Origin: Deltaproteobacteria bacterium
GTDB taxonomy: Bacteria; Myxococcota_A; JAADFL01
Reading direction: 5' to 3'
Length of the DNA stretch: 30,316 bases
Assembly: GCA_013152945.1 (NCBI GenBank)
Contig: JAADFL010000072.1
Coordinates: 1 to 30,316 of the forward strand
The position numbers and the translations under genes are program-made. Below, one piece after another: positions 18,074-26,229 of this stretch. Under the pieces are notes generated by a model. It was given only the letters and a program-made list of their open reading frames with translations, made no database searches and was not told the DNA's origin. Each line of letters begins with the position of its first letter. Position 1 is the first letter of the stretch.

Positions 18074-18109
18074 CCTGTACAATTTCACCCAAACAGGCAA
18101 AGACTGTCC

Positions 18110-18138
18110 TTGCCAGCCTTGCTCAAGACCAGGATAAT
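18110..18138 (+). promoter_or_regulatory. Candidate sigma70 promoter of the CsgG/FGE-like gene
   Basis: Plus-strand TTGCCA (18110-18115), a 17-nt spacer and GATAAT (18133-18138). Transcription would start near 18145, about 35 nt before ATG 18181. This supports that start over the upstream in-frame ATG at 18040. Confidence 0.5.
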
Positions 18139-18180
18139 ACAAAACCCGGCAGCAGGAGGATTGAATTGAGGCAAGACTTC

Positions 18181-19548
18181 ATGAATTACCGGTTTTCACG
18201 CGGCATTACCGCGTACGATATTACATCCGGCATGCTGGCCATGGTCTTGTCGTGCATAACTCCTTTGAATGTGCATGCCAAGGCCGGGCACGAAAAGGTC
18301 CTGGCTGTATGCCCGGCCGAGTCAAGGGGAAATAATACAGGGCAAAGCGTCACCCGCCCAAGACAAAGATTACTCACTGATTTAAAGGATATGTCCCTGG
18401 TCCAAGTAAGAGACATGGAAATTTTGGCTCCCGGGGAGGGGTGCAGCAACACCAAAGCGCGAACCCGGGCATTCGGTGTGCTTTCTGCAGACTTCTTGTT
18501 AAGGCCGATCTTCTCCCGTGAACACGGCCTGGTCTTGGAACTCTTACTGTACGGCTTAAAAACAGAAAAAAAGGTAACCGCATCCGAATCGATGACCGGT
18601 GATGCTTCTTCTGCAATGGACCTTGGTGTCGCCAAGCTCTTTGACGGTCCCCTTTCCAAAAGTGAGCCGGTTTGTTCCGGGTTTTCAAAGAGGCCTTTGA
18701 TGGAATGTGTTCCTGCCGGGATATACAGGCTCGGCCTGTCAGCCGGGGAACAGCATAAAGCCCTTCGCCTTTGCAGGGAACTCGGCCTTTCGAGCAAAGA
18801 TTGTAACAAGGTGATAGAAGATTCGGATCATTCGTCCCCGGAGCGGATCGTATATCTCCATGCCTACCTGATGGATAGAAACGAGGTGAGTTGCCTTGAT
18901 TACGAGCGATGCATAGAGGCTGGAAAATGCGGACCCTTATCCGAGTATGGAAGAGCGAGCTGTGGAAACTCGTTATTGCCGGTGACCAATGTGGATTTTG
19001 ACGAAGCCGCCGGGTATTGCAAGTGGATGGGGAAGAGGTTGCCTACCAGGGACGAATGGGAGGCTGCTGCCAGGGGAATACAATCTTTGACATATCCCTG
19101 GGGTAATGTCTTCAGGGCGCCTTCGAATGAGAGCAGGGCCAACCTTGGTTCCGACGGGACTCCGCTTTGGGCAGACTCGCGGGCCTTCAAGGGAAGCGGC
19201 CCAGTTCCCGCGGCAGGAGGATCCTTTGATGCCGATTGTTCGCCTTTTCATATCTTGGACATGGCCGGCAATGCAGCGGAATGGACCAGCACCTTGTTTC
19301 ACGAAATGCCTCGTGAAAATATTGGTGAAAAACAAGGACTGCCCATAGTAATTCTGCCCGGCAGGCGTAATAAGAGCTTGATCATTCACGACCGGGACCT
19401 CAAGAAAGGCAAGTATGTCATCAAAGGCGGGGATTTCGCTGAAAACCCGGTGTTTGCGATACTCGCATTGCAAAGAGGATGGCCCGAGGGAATCGGCGGG
19501 GCCAACTTCCTTGGTTTTCGATGTGCCGCGGATCTTCCCGGTTACTAG
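18181..19548 (+). CDS. Secreted protein: CsgG/TolB-like N-domain plus FGE-sulfatase (SUMF1) fold
   Basis: Probable periplasmic protein of unknown role (455 aa). A signal peptide ends near NVHA (residue 33). Residues about 38-155 resemble the TolB/CsgG-like domain often found before other modules (KVLAVCP, LLTDL, GVLSADFLLRPIFSREHGLVLELLLYG, ASESMTGDASSAMDLG). Residues about 172-455 show the formylglycine-generating-enzyme fold: MECVPAGIYRLG, YLMDRNEVSCLDYERC, PVTNVDFDEAAGYCKWMGKRLPT, EWEAAARG, YPWGN, LDMAGNAAEWTS, and a final GFRCA. The region where true FGE carries its catalytic cysteines (GGDFAENPVFAILALQRGW) lacks them, so sulfatase activation is unlikely and a binding role is inferred. 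Divergent from the SPOR-like gene. ATG 18181 has GAGG 9 nt upstream. Confidence 0.8.
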   Translation: MNYRFSRGITAYDITSGMLAMVLSCITPLNVHAKAGHEKVLAVCPAESRGNNTGQSVTRPRQRLLTDLKDMSLVQVRDMEILAPGEGCSNTKARTRAFGVLSADFLLRPIFSREHGLVLELLLYGLKTEKKVTASESMTGDASSAMDLGVAKLFDGPLSKSEPVCSGFSKRPLMECVPAGIYRLGLSAGEQHKALRLCRELGLSSKDCNKVIEDSDHSSPERIVYLHAYLMDRNEVSCLDYERCIEAGKCGPLSEYGRASCGNSLLPVTNVDFDEAAGYCKWMGKRLPTRDEWEAAARGIQSLTYPWGNVFRAPSNESRANLGSDGTPLWADSRAFKGSGPVPAAGGSFDADCSPFHILDMAGNAAEWTSTLFHEMPRENIGEKQGLPIVILPGRRNKSLIIHDRDLKKGKYVIKGGDFAENPVFAILALQRGWPEGIGGANFLGFRCAADLPGY

Positions 19549-19597
19549 GTTACTCCGGTCCCGCCCTGAACCATTTTTCAACTGCAAGGAATATCAA

Positions 19598-20230
19598 TCA
19601 AGCGGGGGAAAGGCCATATAGCAAGGCATCAACTATAAGATCTATTGCGTGCTTGTTCTCTCCTCCCTCGGGGATGATGATGTGGGCATGGTCCTTGGCC
19701 GGCTCCACGTAGGTTCTGTGCATAGGCCTCACTGTTTCATAGTACTGGTGCTGAATGGAGTCTATATCCCTCCCCCTTTTTTTTAAGTCACGCTTGATTC
19801 TCCTGATCAATCTGATGTCGTCCGCAGTATCTACGAAAATTCTCAAGTCGAAGAGGTCCCGTAAAAGAGGCACTGAAAAGGCCAATATACCTTCGATGAC
19901 AATGATACGGCAGGGTTCGACATGCATTGTCTCGTTTTTTCTTAAATGGACCTGAAAGTCGTACTGCGGGCATTCCACACCCTGACCTGATTTCAACATC
20001 CTGATGTGTTCGGCAAGGAGGGTGTTTTCCAGTGCCCCGGGCTCGTCGTAATTCAAGGCCGCCCTTTTCTCCAAAGGCATGTTCGGATGGCCCTTGTAGT
20101 ACCAGTCGTGTTGGATCAAAGCTGCCTGACCGGCAGGCATTCTCTTGACTATCGCCTTGGCAACAGTGGTCTTGCCTGCTCCGGTTCCACCGGCTATGCC
20201 TATTACTCTCGGCCTGTGCTTTCCGTTCAA
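19598..20230 (-). CDS. udk: Uridine kinase family protein
   Basis: Phosphorylates uridine (and probably cytidine) in pyrimidine salvage in the cytoplasm. The P-loop GTGAGKTT (15-22), the segment QHDWYYK, NYDEPGALENTLL, PQYDF, IVIEGILAF and RLIRRIKRD are all typical of the Udk family. The 210-aa length is normal. The start is TTG 20230, with GGAGG 5 nt upstream; the nearby ATG at about 20245 is out of frame. A candidate promoter lies at 20276-20305. The gene converges with the FGE-like gene (49 bp between stops, no clear terminator) and is divergent from engB. Confidence 0.93.
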   Translation of the reverse strand: MNGKHRPRVIGIAGGTGAGKTTVAKAIVKRMPAGQAALIQHDWYYKGHPNMPLEKRAALNYDEPGALENTLLAEHIRMLKSGQGVECPQYDFQVHLRKNETMHVEPCRIIVIEGILAFSVPLLRDLFDLRIFVDTADDIRLIRRIKRDLKKRGRDIDSIQHQYYETVRPMHRTYVEPAKDHAHIIIPEGGENKHAIDLIVDALLYGLSPA

Positions 20231-20275
20231 GCCTGCCTCCAGGCATGGGTGAGCATGAGTTGTTGTTTCCGTTAA

Positions 20276-20305
20276 ATATTACGCTTTTCAATTGATGGCA
20301 AGCAA
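20276..20305 (-). promoter_or_regulatory. Candidate sigma70 promoter of udk
   Basis: Minus-strand TTGCTT (20305-20300), an 18-nt spacer and TAATAT (20281-20276). The leader to the TTG start is about 40 nt. No equally good promoter was found on the other strand for engB. Confidence 0.4.
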
Positions 20306-20414
20306 AACAATCCTCCTCGAACGGCCCGCACATGGGAAAAGCCTGGCGCACTGTTTCTTTTGATTGTAAATAACGGCTAGCAAGCGTTTTTTGTTTTTTT
20401 ACTCTTGGAGGTGC

Positions 20415-21020
20415 ATGGTGAAGGCTCTTCGTATCGATTACCTGAAGAGCGCAGGTCGACTCGACGAATGCCCAAGGCACAACCTTGCCGAAATAGCTTT
20501 TCTGGGCAGGTCCAATGTGGGCAAATCGAGTCTTCTCAACACGCTGGCCGGCTTGAAAAGACTTGCTCGTGTATCTTCGACTCCCGGCCGCACAAGGAGG
20601 TTGCATTTTTACAAAGTCCATGGGCCAACACCCATGGTATTGGTCGACCTGCCCGGTTTCGGCTATGCAAAGGCGTCTAAATCCGAAAAAAACGCCTGGA
20701 CCAAGGCCATGACAGATTACCTGAACAAGCGTGAGAACCTTGTCGGCGTGGTCCTGGTAACTGACATTCGAAGGGGAGGGACTGATTCTGAGTCCGAGGT
20801 GATATCAGCACTGGAAGAACAGGGAAGGCAAATTATGCTGGTGGCAACCAAGGCGGACAAGGTAGCAAAGAACCGGCTCCTTAATTCATTAAAAACCTGT
20901 GCCAAAGGACTGGGCATGAACAAGGCTTCATCGATAATTCCCTTCAGCTCCAAGACAAAACAGGGCAGAATGGAACTTTGGGCAAAGATCGAAGAACTCG
21001 TGAAGGGAGCCGATAAATGA
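20415..21020 (+). CDS. engB: Ribosome biogenesis GTPase EngB/YihA/YsxC
   Basis: Small GTPase needed for assembly of the large ribosomal subunit. The G motifs are in order: G1 GRSNVGKSS (31-39), G2 Thr in STPGRT, G3 DLPGFGYAK (78-86), G4 TKAD (145-148) and G5 FSS near the C-terminus. Length (201 aa) is normal. ATG 20415 lies 3 nt after GGAGG; the following in-frame GTG (20418) is equally plausible by spacing. Its stop overlaps the ATG of the SurA-like gene (ATGA). Confidence 0.95.
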   Translation: MVKALRIDYLKSAGRLDECPRHNLAEIAFLGRSNVGKSSLLNTLAGLKRLARVSSTPGRTRRLHFYKVHGPTPMVLVDLPGFGYAKASKSEKNAWTKAMTDYLNKRENLVGVVLVTDIRRGGTDSESEVISALEEQGRQIMLVATKADKVAKNRLLNSLKTCAKGLGMNKASSIIPFSSKTKQGRMELWAKIEELVKGADK

Positions 21021-21778
21021 AAAGCGCCGCGGCCATCCTGCTTCTCTTTTCAGCATCCGCGGCATGGGCCGGTGCTGCACCAAACGAAGATGGCCGCCTT
21101 TTAGACCGGATTGTCGCAGTGGTAAACGGCCGGGTATTGACCCAGTCGAGAGTGATAATCGAAGCCATGGTAATAGTCGTGAGAAGGATTGAAAAGAAAG
21201 GCTTGAAGGCTGAAGTAGAAGCAGGAAAGGGGGTTTGGCCCAGGCTGTTCGCTGTTTTGCAAGGACACGATCCGGAAAATGCCGGTGAGAAAAAGAACGA
21301 GATAAAAATAACGCCCAAACTCCTGGATTCGATCCTGGATCTCATGATCAATCAAACCGTGATCCTTAACGAGGCCGAAAGATTAAAGTTCCTGGAGCTT
21401 GCACAAGGCGAGAAAACGAAATTGCTTGAATCGTTCAAAGCGGGTTTCAAGACGAAAAGAGATTTCCAGAAATTCCTGGGGGGTCTGGAGCTTGATGAGG
21501 ACCAGCTTTCCGGCATGCTTGCAAGGTATGCCAGGGTTGAGAAATACGTAGAGGAAAGGATAAGCCTTGCCGCCTGGCCGTCGAGAGAAGAAGTAAAGGC
21601 GGCCGGGTCTGCTGCCGGTGACGAGGTCACGGCCAGGGTCAGCCGTAATGCTGCGGCAACCAAGATATACAAACGGCGATTCAAACGAAAGCTCCAGGAA
21701 TGGTTGAAGTTGCTGAGGGCCAAGAGCCGGATAATCATCCTTGTAAAGCCTTCAATGCCACAGGGCCCCATACAATAA
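21017..21778 (+). CDS. SurA N-domain-like periplasmic protein without a PPIase domain
   Basis: A signal peptide ends at AWA (residue 18). It is followed by LLDRIVAVVNGRVLTQSRV, the typical opening of SurA/parvulin-type chaperones that handle outer-membrane proteins. The remaining helical region (DLMINQTVILNEAERLKF, LSGMLARYARVEKYV) also matches the SurA N-terminal chaperone module. No parvulin PPIase domain follows: the protein ends after 253 aa with a basic segment. It may therefore act as a chaperone only. It is translationally coupled to engB by a 4-nt overlap, an uncommon pairing. Confidence 0.75.
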   Translation: MKSAAAILLLFSASAAWAGAAPNEDGRLLDRIVAVVNGRVLTQSRVIIEAMVIVVRRIEKKGLKAEVEAGKGVWPRLFAVLQGHDPENAGEKKNEIKITPKLLDSILDLMINQTVILNEAERLKFLELAQGEKTKLLESFKAGFKTKRDFQKFLGGLELDEDQLSGMLARYARVEKYVEERISLAAWPSREEVKAAGSAAGDEVTARVSRNAAATKIYKRRFKRKLQEWLKLLRAKSRIIILVKPSMPQGPIQ

Positions 21779-21805
21779 AGGCGTTGTCAAGAATGTTCCG
21801 GCACT

Positions 21806-21822
21806 TCGGGTATTGCCCGAAA
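21806..21822. other. Small hairpin between surA-like and acd genes
   Basis: Inverted repeat TTCGGG/CCCGAA with a 5-nt loop, with no T-run after it. It overlaps the -35 of the candidate acd promoter and could be an operator or chance. Confidence 0.3.
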
Positions 21823-21841
21823 CCCCATGCTCGTATAGGAT
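21813..21841 (+). promoter_or_regulatory. Candidate sigma70 promoter of the acd-rimI-pyrKD-rlpA unit
   Basis: TTGCCC (21813-21818), a 17-nt spacer and TAGGAT (21836-21841). Transcription would start near 21848, about 37 nt before the TTG start of the acyl-CoA dehydrogenase gene. Confidence 0.45.
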
Positions 21842-21884
21842 ACGGCACGGTGACACGATGATATCAAGCCGCTGGAGGTGAACC

Positions 21885-23027
21885 TTGGATTTTTCTCTGA
21901 ACCAGGACCAACTGGCTATACAGCATATGACCAGGGACTTCGCAAGAAAGGAGATCGCTCCGCACGCTGAAAGGCTCGATCGCGAAGCTGAATATCCAAA
22001 GCAAATCTTTGATAAACTGGCTGAACTCGGGTTCTTCGGCATGCTCGTCCCCGAAGAATACGGGGGGCTGGGCCTGGATGCAGTCAGCTACAACCTGGTG
22101 CTTGAGGAGATAGCCAGGGTTTGTGCATCCGTAACAGTAGTGCTGGCGGTTCACAACTCGGTATCTTGTTGGCCCATACTGCATTTTGGAAACCGGCAGA
22201 CCAAGGAAAAATACTTGCCCAAGATGGCAAGGGGCGAAGTCATAGGCGGTTTTGCCCTCACAGAGCCGCATTGCGGCTCTGATGCATCCGCAATCCGGAC
22301 CACTGCATCCTTGGATGGAGACACCTATGTGCTCAACGGACAAAAAACGTTTATTACCAGTGGATCGACAGGCGGCGTTTTCATTGTAATGGCCAAGACC
22401 GATCCTACGAAAGGACACAGGGGTATTTCAGCATTTGTGGTGGAAAAGGATTTCCCCGGCTTCTCTGTAGGCAAACACGAAGACAAAATGGGCATGCGGG
22501 CATCCGACACCACTGAACTTTTTTTCGAGGACTGCCGGGTGCCTGCGGAAAACATGCTGGCAAGTGAAGGCAAAGGGTTCAAGGTTGCAATGGCATCCCT
22601 TGATGGAAGCAGGATCGGCGTGGCTGCCCAGGCTGTCGGAATAGCTCAGGCGGCTCTCGACGAGGCCGTGGAATACGCCCGAGAACGAAAGACCTTTGGA
22701 AAGGCTCTTTCGGAACACGGGGTGATTGCGGATAAACTGGCGCGCATGAAGGTGTGGGTCGAGACTTCCAGGTTGCTGGTACAAAAAGCTGCATCTCTTC
22801 ATGACCAGGGTCTGCCCTTCGGCCACGTGGCGGCAATGGCCAAGTACTGGGGCGCCGAATGCGCTTCGAAGGTGGCTGACGAGGCTGTGCAGATCTTCGG
22901 GGGATACGGGTACATCAAGGATTATCCGGTCGAACGATACTACAGGGACGCAAGGGTAACCAGGATATACGAGGGAACCGCGGAGATTCAAAAAATCGTC
23001 ATTGCAAGGAACTTGATCAGGTCATGA
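21885..23027 (+). CDS. Acyl-CoA dehydrogenase (short/branched-chain type)
   Basis: FAD enzyme that introduces the alpha-beta double bond into an acyl-CoA. Conserved segments are LVPEEYGGLGLD, the FAD/substrate block GGFALTEPHCGSDASAI, WITSG-like FITSGSTGG, MGMRASDTTELFF and YARERKTFGK. YEGTAEIQKIVIARNL contains Glu363 at the position of the catalytic base in butyryl-type enzymes. At 380 aa the length is normal. Chain-length specificity cannot be read reliably. The start is TTG 21885 with GGAGG 6 nt upstream. It opens a run of five genes whose stop and start codons all overlap (ATGA or TTGA), so it is probably co-expressed with pyrimidine biosynthesis genes by position rather than by pathway. 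Confidence 0.93.
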   Translation: MDFSLNQDQLAIQHMTRDFARKEIAPHAERLDREAEYPKQIFDKLAELGFFGMLVPEEYGGLGLDAVSYNLVLEEIARVCASVTVVLAVHNSVSCWPILHFGNRQTKEKYLPKMARGEVIGGFALTEPHCGSDASAIRTTASLDGDTYVLNGQKTFITSGSTGGVFIVMAKTDPTKGHRGISAFVVEKDFPGFSVGKHEDKMGMRASDTTELFFEDCRVPAENMLASEGKGFKVAMASLDGSRIGVAAQAVGIAQAALDEAVEYARERKTFGKALSEHGVIADKLARMKVWVETSRLLVQKAASLHDQGLPFGHVAAMAKYWGAECASKVADEAVQIFGGYGYIKDYPVERYYRDARVTRIYEGTAEIQKIVIARNLIRS

Positions 23028-23530
23028 AACAAGACTTAAGTCGATTCGGCCTGCCCGAAGATATTTCGATATCTCCCTTGGTGATTGAAGATCTCCCGCT
23101 TGTTATGGAAATCGAGAGAACGAGTTTTCCAACGCCTTGGCCTGAAAAGGCGTTTCATGACGAGTTTGATACAGAGTGGTCGTATCTCTGGGCATTGAGG
23201 GATACAAGGCGTGACAAGTTGCTTGGATACTCCAATTACTGGGTTATACAAACTGACGCCCACTTGCTGAACCTGGCTGTTGCGCCCGGTTACAGGCGCA
23301 AAGGCTTCGGCACCGCCCTCTTGTTGCACATGATGGATCATGCCTACGAGCTCGGAGCCAGGCAGGTTCGCCTCGAAGTTCGAAAAAGCAATGCAGCGGC
23401 CAAGGCCCTGTACGAATCACTTGGATTCAAACTTGGCGGCATCCACAAGAGGTATTACTCCAGGGAAGGAGAAGATGCCCTGGTGTTCAAAAAATTTCTT
23501 GCCGGCATATTGCCGCGGCAAAAGAGATGA
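23024..23530 (+). CDS. rimI: Ribosomal-protein-alanine N-acetyltransferase RimI-like
   Basis: GNAT-family acetyltransferase; RimI acetylates the N-terminal alanine of ribosomal protein S18. The acetyl-CoA loop RRKGFGTA (91-98) follows LLNLAVAPGY. The C-terminal blocks ARQVRLEVRKSNAAAKALYE and LGFKLGGIHKRYY are typical of RimI. The N-terminal FPTPWPEKAF is also a RimI feature. Overlaps the acyl-CoA dehydrogenase stop and the pyrK start by 4 nt each. Confidence 0.9.
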   Translation: MKQDLSRFGLPEDISISPLVIEDLPLVMEIERTSFPTPWPEKAFHDEFDTEWSYLWALRDTRRDKLLGYSNYWVIQTDAHLLNLAVAPGYRRKGFGTALLLHMMDHAYELGARQVRLEVRKSNAAAKALYESLGFKLGGIHKRYYSREGEDALVFKKFLAGILPRQKR

Positions 23531-24336
23531 CAAGCCGGATGACTCGAAAGACAGCCGAAGATACTCTGCACAAGACAGTTTGCAGGGTGGAAGGGGTTTC
23601 AAAAGAAGGAGGCGAATGCGTTCTGCTGACACTTGATGCCCCGGAAATTGCAAAGCTCGCTGTGCCTGGCCAGTTCGTGATGGTGAAATGTACAGATGGA
23701 GCCTGTCCGCTCCTGAGAAGGCCCATATCCATTGCTTCCGCCCGGGAGGATAAAATTTTCCTGCTCGTGCAGCCCGTGGGAACAGGGACCAGGTGGCTGT
23801 GCGAGCGAAAAGCAGGTGACTCAATCGATGTAATCGGGCCCTTGGGCAATGGTTTCACACTGCCAGGTGCCGGAGAAAACATCCTTGTATCGGGCGGATT
23901 GGGGGCGCCGCCGCTCTTGTTCCTTGCCCGTATATTGGCTGACATGGGCAAGCAGGCCGTTTCATTGCTGGGAGCCGGATCATCTTCCCGGCTTGTCCTG
24001 AAAAACGAGATGGCCGCAGTGTGCAAGGACGTGTTCATCTCGACAGAGGACGGCAGCGAGGGAACAAAGGGCTTGGTCACCGATCTGGTCTCAAAGCTTG
24101 CTCCAAAAAGCACGGCCAACATTTTTGCCTGCGGACCACTGCCCATGCTGGCAAGGGTGGCGGAGATTGCGGAAAAAGCATCTTCGTGCCAAGTTTCACT
24201 GGAGGCCAAGATGGCGTGTGGTTACGGGGCCTGCATGGGCTGCGCGGTTCCGGCGGCAAATGGCGGGTATCTACATGTTTGTACACAAGGCCCTGTATTC
24301 CCATCCAAGCTGGTCATGTGGAGGAATCCGCTTTGA
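23527..24336 (+). CDS. pyrK: Dihydroorotate dehydrogenase B, electron-transfer subunit
   Basis: FAD and [2Fe-2S] subunit that passes electrons from dihydroorotate oxidation to NAD+. It shows the flavin-binding RRPISIAS (64-71), the NAD-binding GGLGAPPLL, ACGPLPML, and four iron-sulfur cysteines, C231, C236, C239 and C252 (CGYGACMGC ... VC). Length 269 aa is slightly above the usual. It overlaps rimI and pyrD. An in-frame ATG at 23539 is an alternative start. The pairing with pyrD identifies a class 1B enzyme. Confidence 0.95.
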   Translation: MTSRMTRKTAEDTLHKTVCRVEGVSKEGGECVLLTLDAPEIAKLAVPGQFVMVKCTDGACPLLRRPISIASAREDKIFLLVQPVGTGTRWLCERKAGDSIDVIGPLGNGFTLPGAGENILVSGGLGAPPLLFLARILADMGKQAVSLLGAGSSSRLVLKNEMAAVCKDVFISTEDGSEGTKGLVTDLVSKLAPKSTANIFACGPLPMLARVAEIAEKASSCQVSLEAKMACGYGACMGCAVPAANGGYLHVCTQGPVFPSKLVMWRNPL

Positions 24337-25262
24337 GCCGCGATACCTCGCGATTGAAAACCGATATTGCAGGCATGAACCTGAGCACACCTCTAATAGC
24401 TGCCAGCGGTACATTTGGGTACGGAGACGAGCACAAGGGCCTGTGCGACCTCGATTGTCTCGGCGCCATTGCAGCCAAGGGAATTTCCCTGCTGCCAAGG
24501 ATAGGCAACCTTCCTCCCAGGATACATGAAACTCCTTCAGGTCTCTTGAATGCCATCGGACTCGAAAACGTGGGCGTGGAAGCCTTTCTTGAAGACAAAT
24601 TGCCTTTTCTGGCCAAGGCACGGCCGGCCTGCATAGTTAACATACTCGGTGAATCATTTGACGAGTATGCACAACTGTCTTCCAGGCTGGATGGTATCCC
24701 GGGAATAGACATGCTGGAAGTGAACGTATCCTGCCCGAACGTGGAGGAAGGCGGACTCTCTTTTGGAGTGGATCCGGACCTGGTTGCAAAAGTAACCAAG
24801 ACAGTGAAATCAGCCACCGCACTTCCCGTAATGCTGAAACTCACACCCATGGCGGGGGCCAAATTGGCGGAGACCGCCCTTGCCGCGCAAGAAGCGGGCG
24901 CTGATGCCATCTCCCTGATAAACACCATTGGAGCCATGGAGATAGACATCGAGAGGAAAAGGCCTGTTCTCGGCAATGTTTCCGGAGGACTTTCAGGTCC
25001 GGCCATAAGACCGGTGGCGCTGAAGATGGTGTTTGATGTCGCATCCATGGTCGATATTCCCGTGGTGGGAATCGGCGGGATAACAAGTGCAAGGGACGTG
25101 ATAGCCTTTTTGCTTGCAGGCGCATCTGCCGTCCAGGTGGGCACCGGCCTCTTGATAGATCCGGACCTTCCATGCACGATGCTGGATGGAATCGAAGATT
25201 ACATGGATCGTCATGGCATTGCCCGCCTATCAGACATTACGGGCGCCCTGGAGTTGCCATGA
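24333..25262 (+). CDS. pyrD: Dihydroorotate dehydrogenase B, catalytic subunit
   Basis: Oxidises dihydroorotate to orotate in pyrimidine synthesis; the FMN barrel partner of PyrK. It has TPLIAASGTFGYG, AKGISLLPR, NVSCPN with the class 1B active-site Cys134, LINTIGAM, GGLSGPAIRPVALKMV and the phosphate-binding GIGGI plus GASAVQVGTG. The open frame begins far upstream (24021), inside pyrK, but the family begins at TTG 24333, which has GGAGG 8 nt upstream and overlaps the pyrK stop. Length is 309 aa, normal. Confidence 0.96.
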   Translation: MSRDTSRLKTDIAGMNLSTPLIAASGTFGYGDEHKGLCDLDCLGAIAAKGISLLPRIGNLPPRIHETPSGLLNAIGLENVGVEAFLEDKLPFLAKARPACIVNILGESFDEYAQLSSRLDGIPGIDMLEVNVSCPNVEEGGLSFGVDPDLVAKVTKTVKSATALPVMLKLTPMAGAKLAETALAAQEAGADAISLINTIGAMEIDIERKRPVLGNVSGGLSGPAIRPVALKMVFDVASMVDIPVVGIGGITSARDVIAFLLAGASAVQVGTGLLIDPDLPCTMLDGIEDYMDRHGIARLSDITGALELP

Positions 25263-26002
25263 AAAAAATGGGCATCGTGCTGTGTCTTGGAACTCTGTCA
25301 ATAATTGTCCTGCCGGGCTGTACGTTTCAGCTCAGACCGGCTGACCTGGCGCTCCAACATCAAAGGTATAAAATCCTGGCCACCTATGAAGGTATTGCAG
25401 GTGTTTACGGCCAGGGAATGTCCGGCATGGGCACAATGCAGAGCATGCCCGGCATGCATGGTCGCCGAAACTCACTCGGCGAACTCTGGGACCCCAAGCG
25501 TCTTACAGTCGGTCACAGGTCCTGGCCTATCGGGTCCATCGTAAGGGTGACCAACCTGGACAACGGCAGATCGGCCGTTGCAAGGGTAACGGACAGGATC
25601 GAGATAAATGGGAAGTCCAGGCTTTGTGATATCTCTCCAGGTCTTTCCACGGCCTTGGACGTCGGCATACTTGGAAGGGCCCGTGTCAGGGTCGAGTTCC
25701 TCGAGCCCTTGGGTGAAAAAAACAGTGGCCTGACATTTATGCCTGCAAGAACCCGTTCCATACAAAAGGGCAAGTACAGATTGGCCTGTGGAAAAGCCAT
25801 GACCGAGCCTAATGCAATGGCCCTAAAAAAGGAGATCATAAAGCTGACCGGCACTGCCTGGATCGAAAAAAAGGGAAACATGTTCCAAGTCTATGCCATA
25901 GCAAGTGATGAAAAGGAAAAGGTATTGAAGATAAAGGCGCAACTGGATTCGCAGGGGTACGAGTCCAGGATTGTAAATGCTGAAAATCTTAACGGCGACT
26001 AG
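25259..26002 (+). CDS. RlpA-like lipoprotein (double-psi barrel) with SPOR-like C-terminus
   Basis: Probable outer-membrane lipoprotein acting on peptidoglycan at the septum, like RlpA lytic transglycosylases. The lipobox is LPGC (lipid Cys21). The double-psi barrel spans about 45-148: GIAGVYG, HGRRNSLGE, the active-site-type His86 in VGHRSWPIGS, VRVTNLDNGRSAVARVTDR with Asp112, and DISPGLSTAL. A Met/Gly-rich stretch (51-67) replaces the usual short segment near the barrel entry, and the DRGP motif is changed to DRIE, so catalysis is uncertain. Residues about 175-247 resemble a SPOR domain (MFQVYAIASDEKEKVLKI, LDSQGYESRIV). ATG 25259 overlaps the pyrD stop. Confidence 0.8.
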   Translation: MKKMGIVLCLGTLSIIVLPGCTFQLRPADLALQHQRYKILATYEGIAGVYGQGMSGMGTMQSMPGMHGRRNSLGELWDPKRLTVGHRSWPIGSIVRVTNLDNGRSAVARVTDRIEINGKSRLCDISPGLSTALDVGILGRARVRVEFLEPLGEKNSGLTFMPARTRSIQKGKYRLACGKAMTEPNAMALKKEIIKLTGTAWIEKKGNMFQVYAIASDEKEKVLKIKAQLDSQGYESRIVNAENLNGD

Positions 26003-26087
26003 AGTGCCTCCCAAAAAGATTTGTCTTGGTCCGGCAGGTACGTTGATTTTCAAGGTGCCTGAAATATGCTGTTATTTCATGAAGAAT

Positions 26088-26111
26088 ATGGGCGGTTCGC
26101 GAACCGCCCAT
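26088..26111. repeat. Perfect 24-bp palindrome
   Basis: 12-bp arms (ATGGGCGGTTCG and its complement) without a spacer. It lies 86 nt after the rlpA-like stop. The core GGGCGGTTCGCGAACCGCCC is familiar from dispersed palindromic elements in other bacteria, though its copy number here is unknown. T-rich DNA follows only 24 nt later, so it is not a classical terminator. Confidence 0.7.
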
Positions 26112-26188
26112 GCGAGCTCCAATCCAAACAATTTGTTTTTTTATCTCCTGGACAAGGCCGGCTTTCCACCACCCTCACCCCCTTTTGT

Positions 26189-26217
26189 CCCCCTCTCCCG
26201 CAGAGCGGGCAAGGGGG
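26189..26217. repeat. GC-rich hairpin
   Basis: Inner stem CCCGC/GCGGG with a 3-nt loop, a 3x3 internal loop, and outer stem CCCCC/GGGGG. Similar C/G-rich hairpins are often dispersed intergenic repeats. Confidence 0.5.
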
Positions 26218-26229
26218 ATCGTTTGGTAC

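Noticed and set aside
18040-18180. Upstream ATG (18040) for the CsgG/FGE-like gene
   Set aside because: It precedes the candidate promoter at 18110-18138 and would bury the signal peptide; ATG 18181 fits better.
24021-24332. N-terminal extension of the pyrD frame
   Set aside because: It lies wholly inside pyrK and its residues do not match the DHODH family; conserved sequence begins after TTG 24333.
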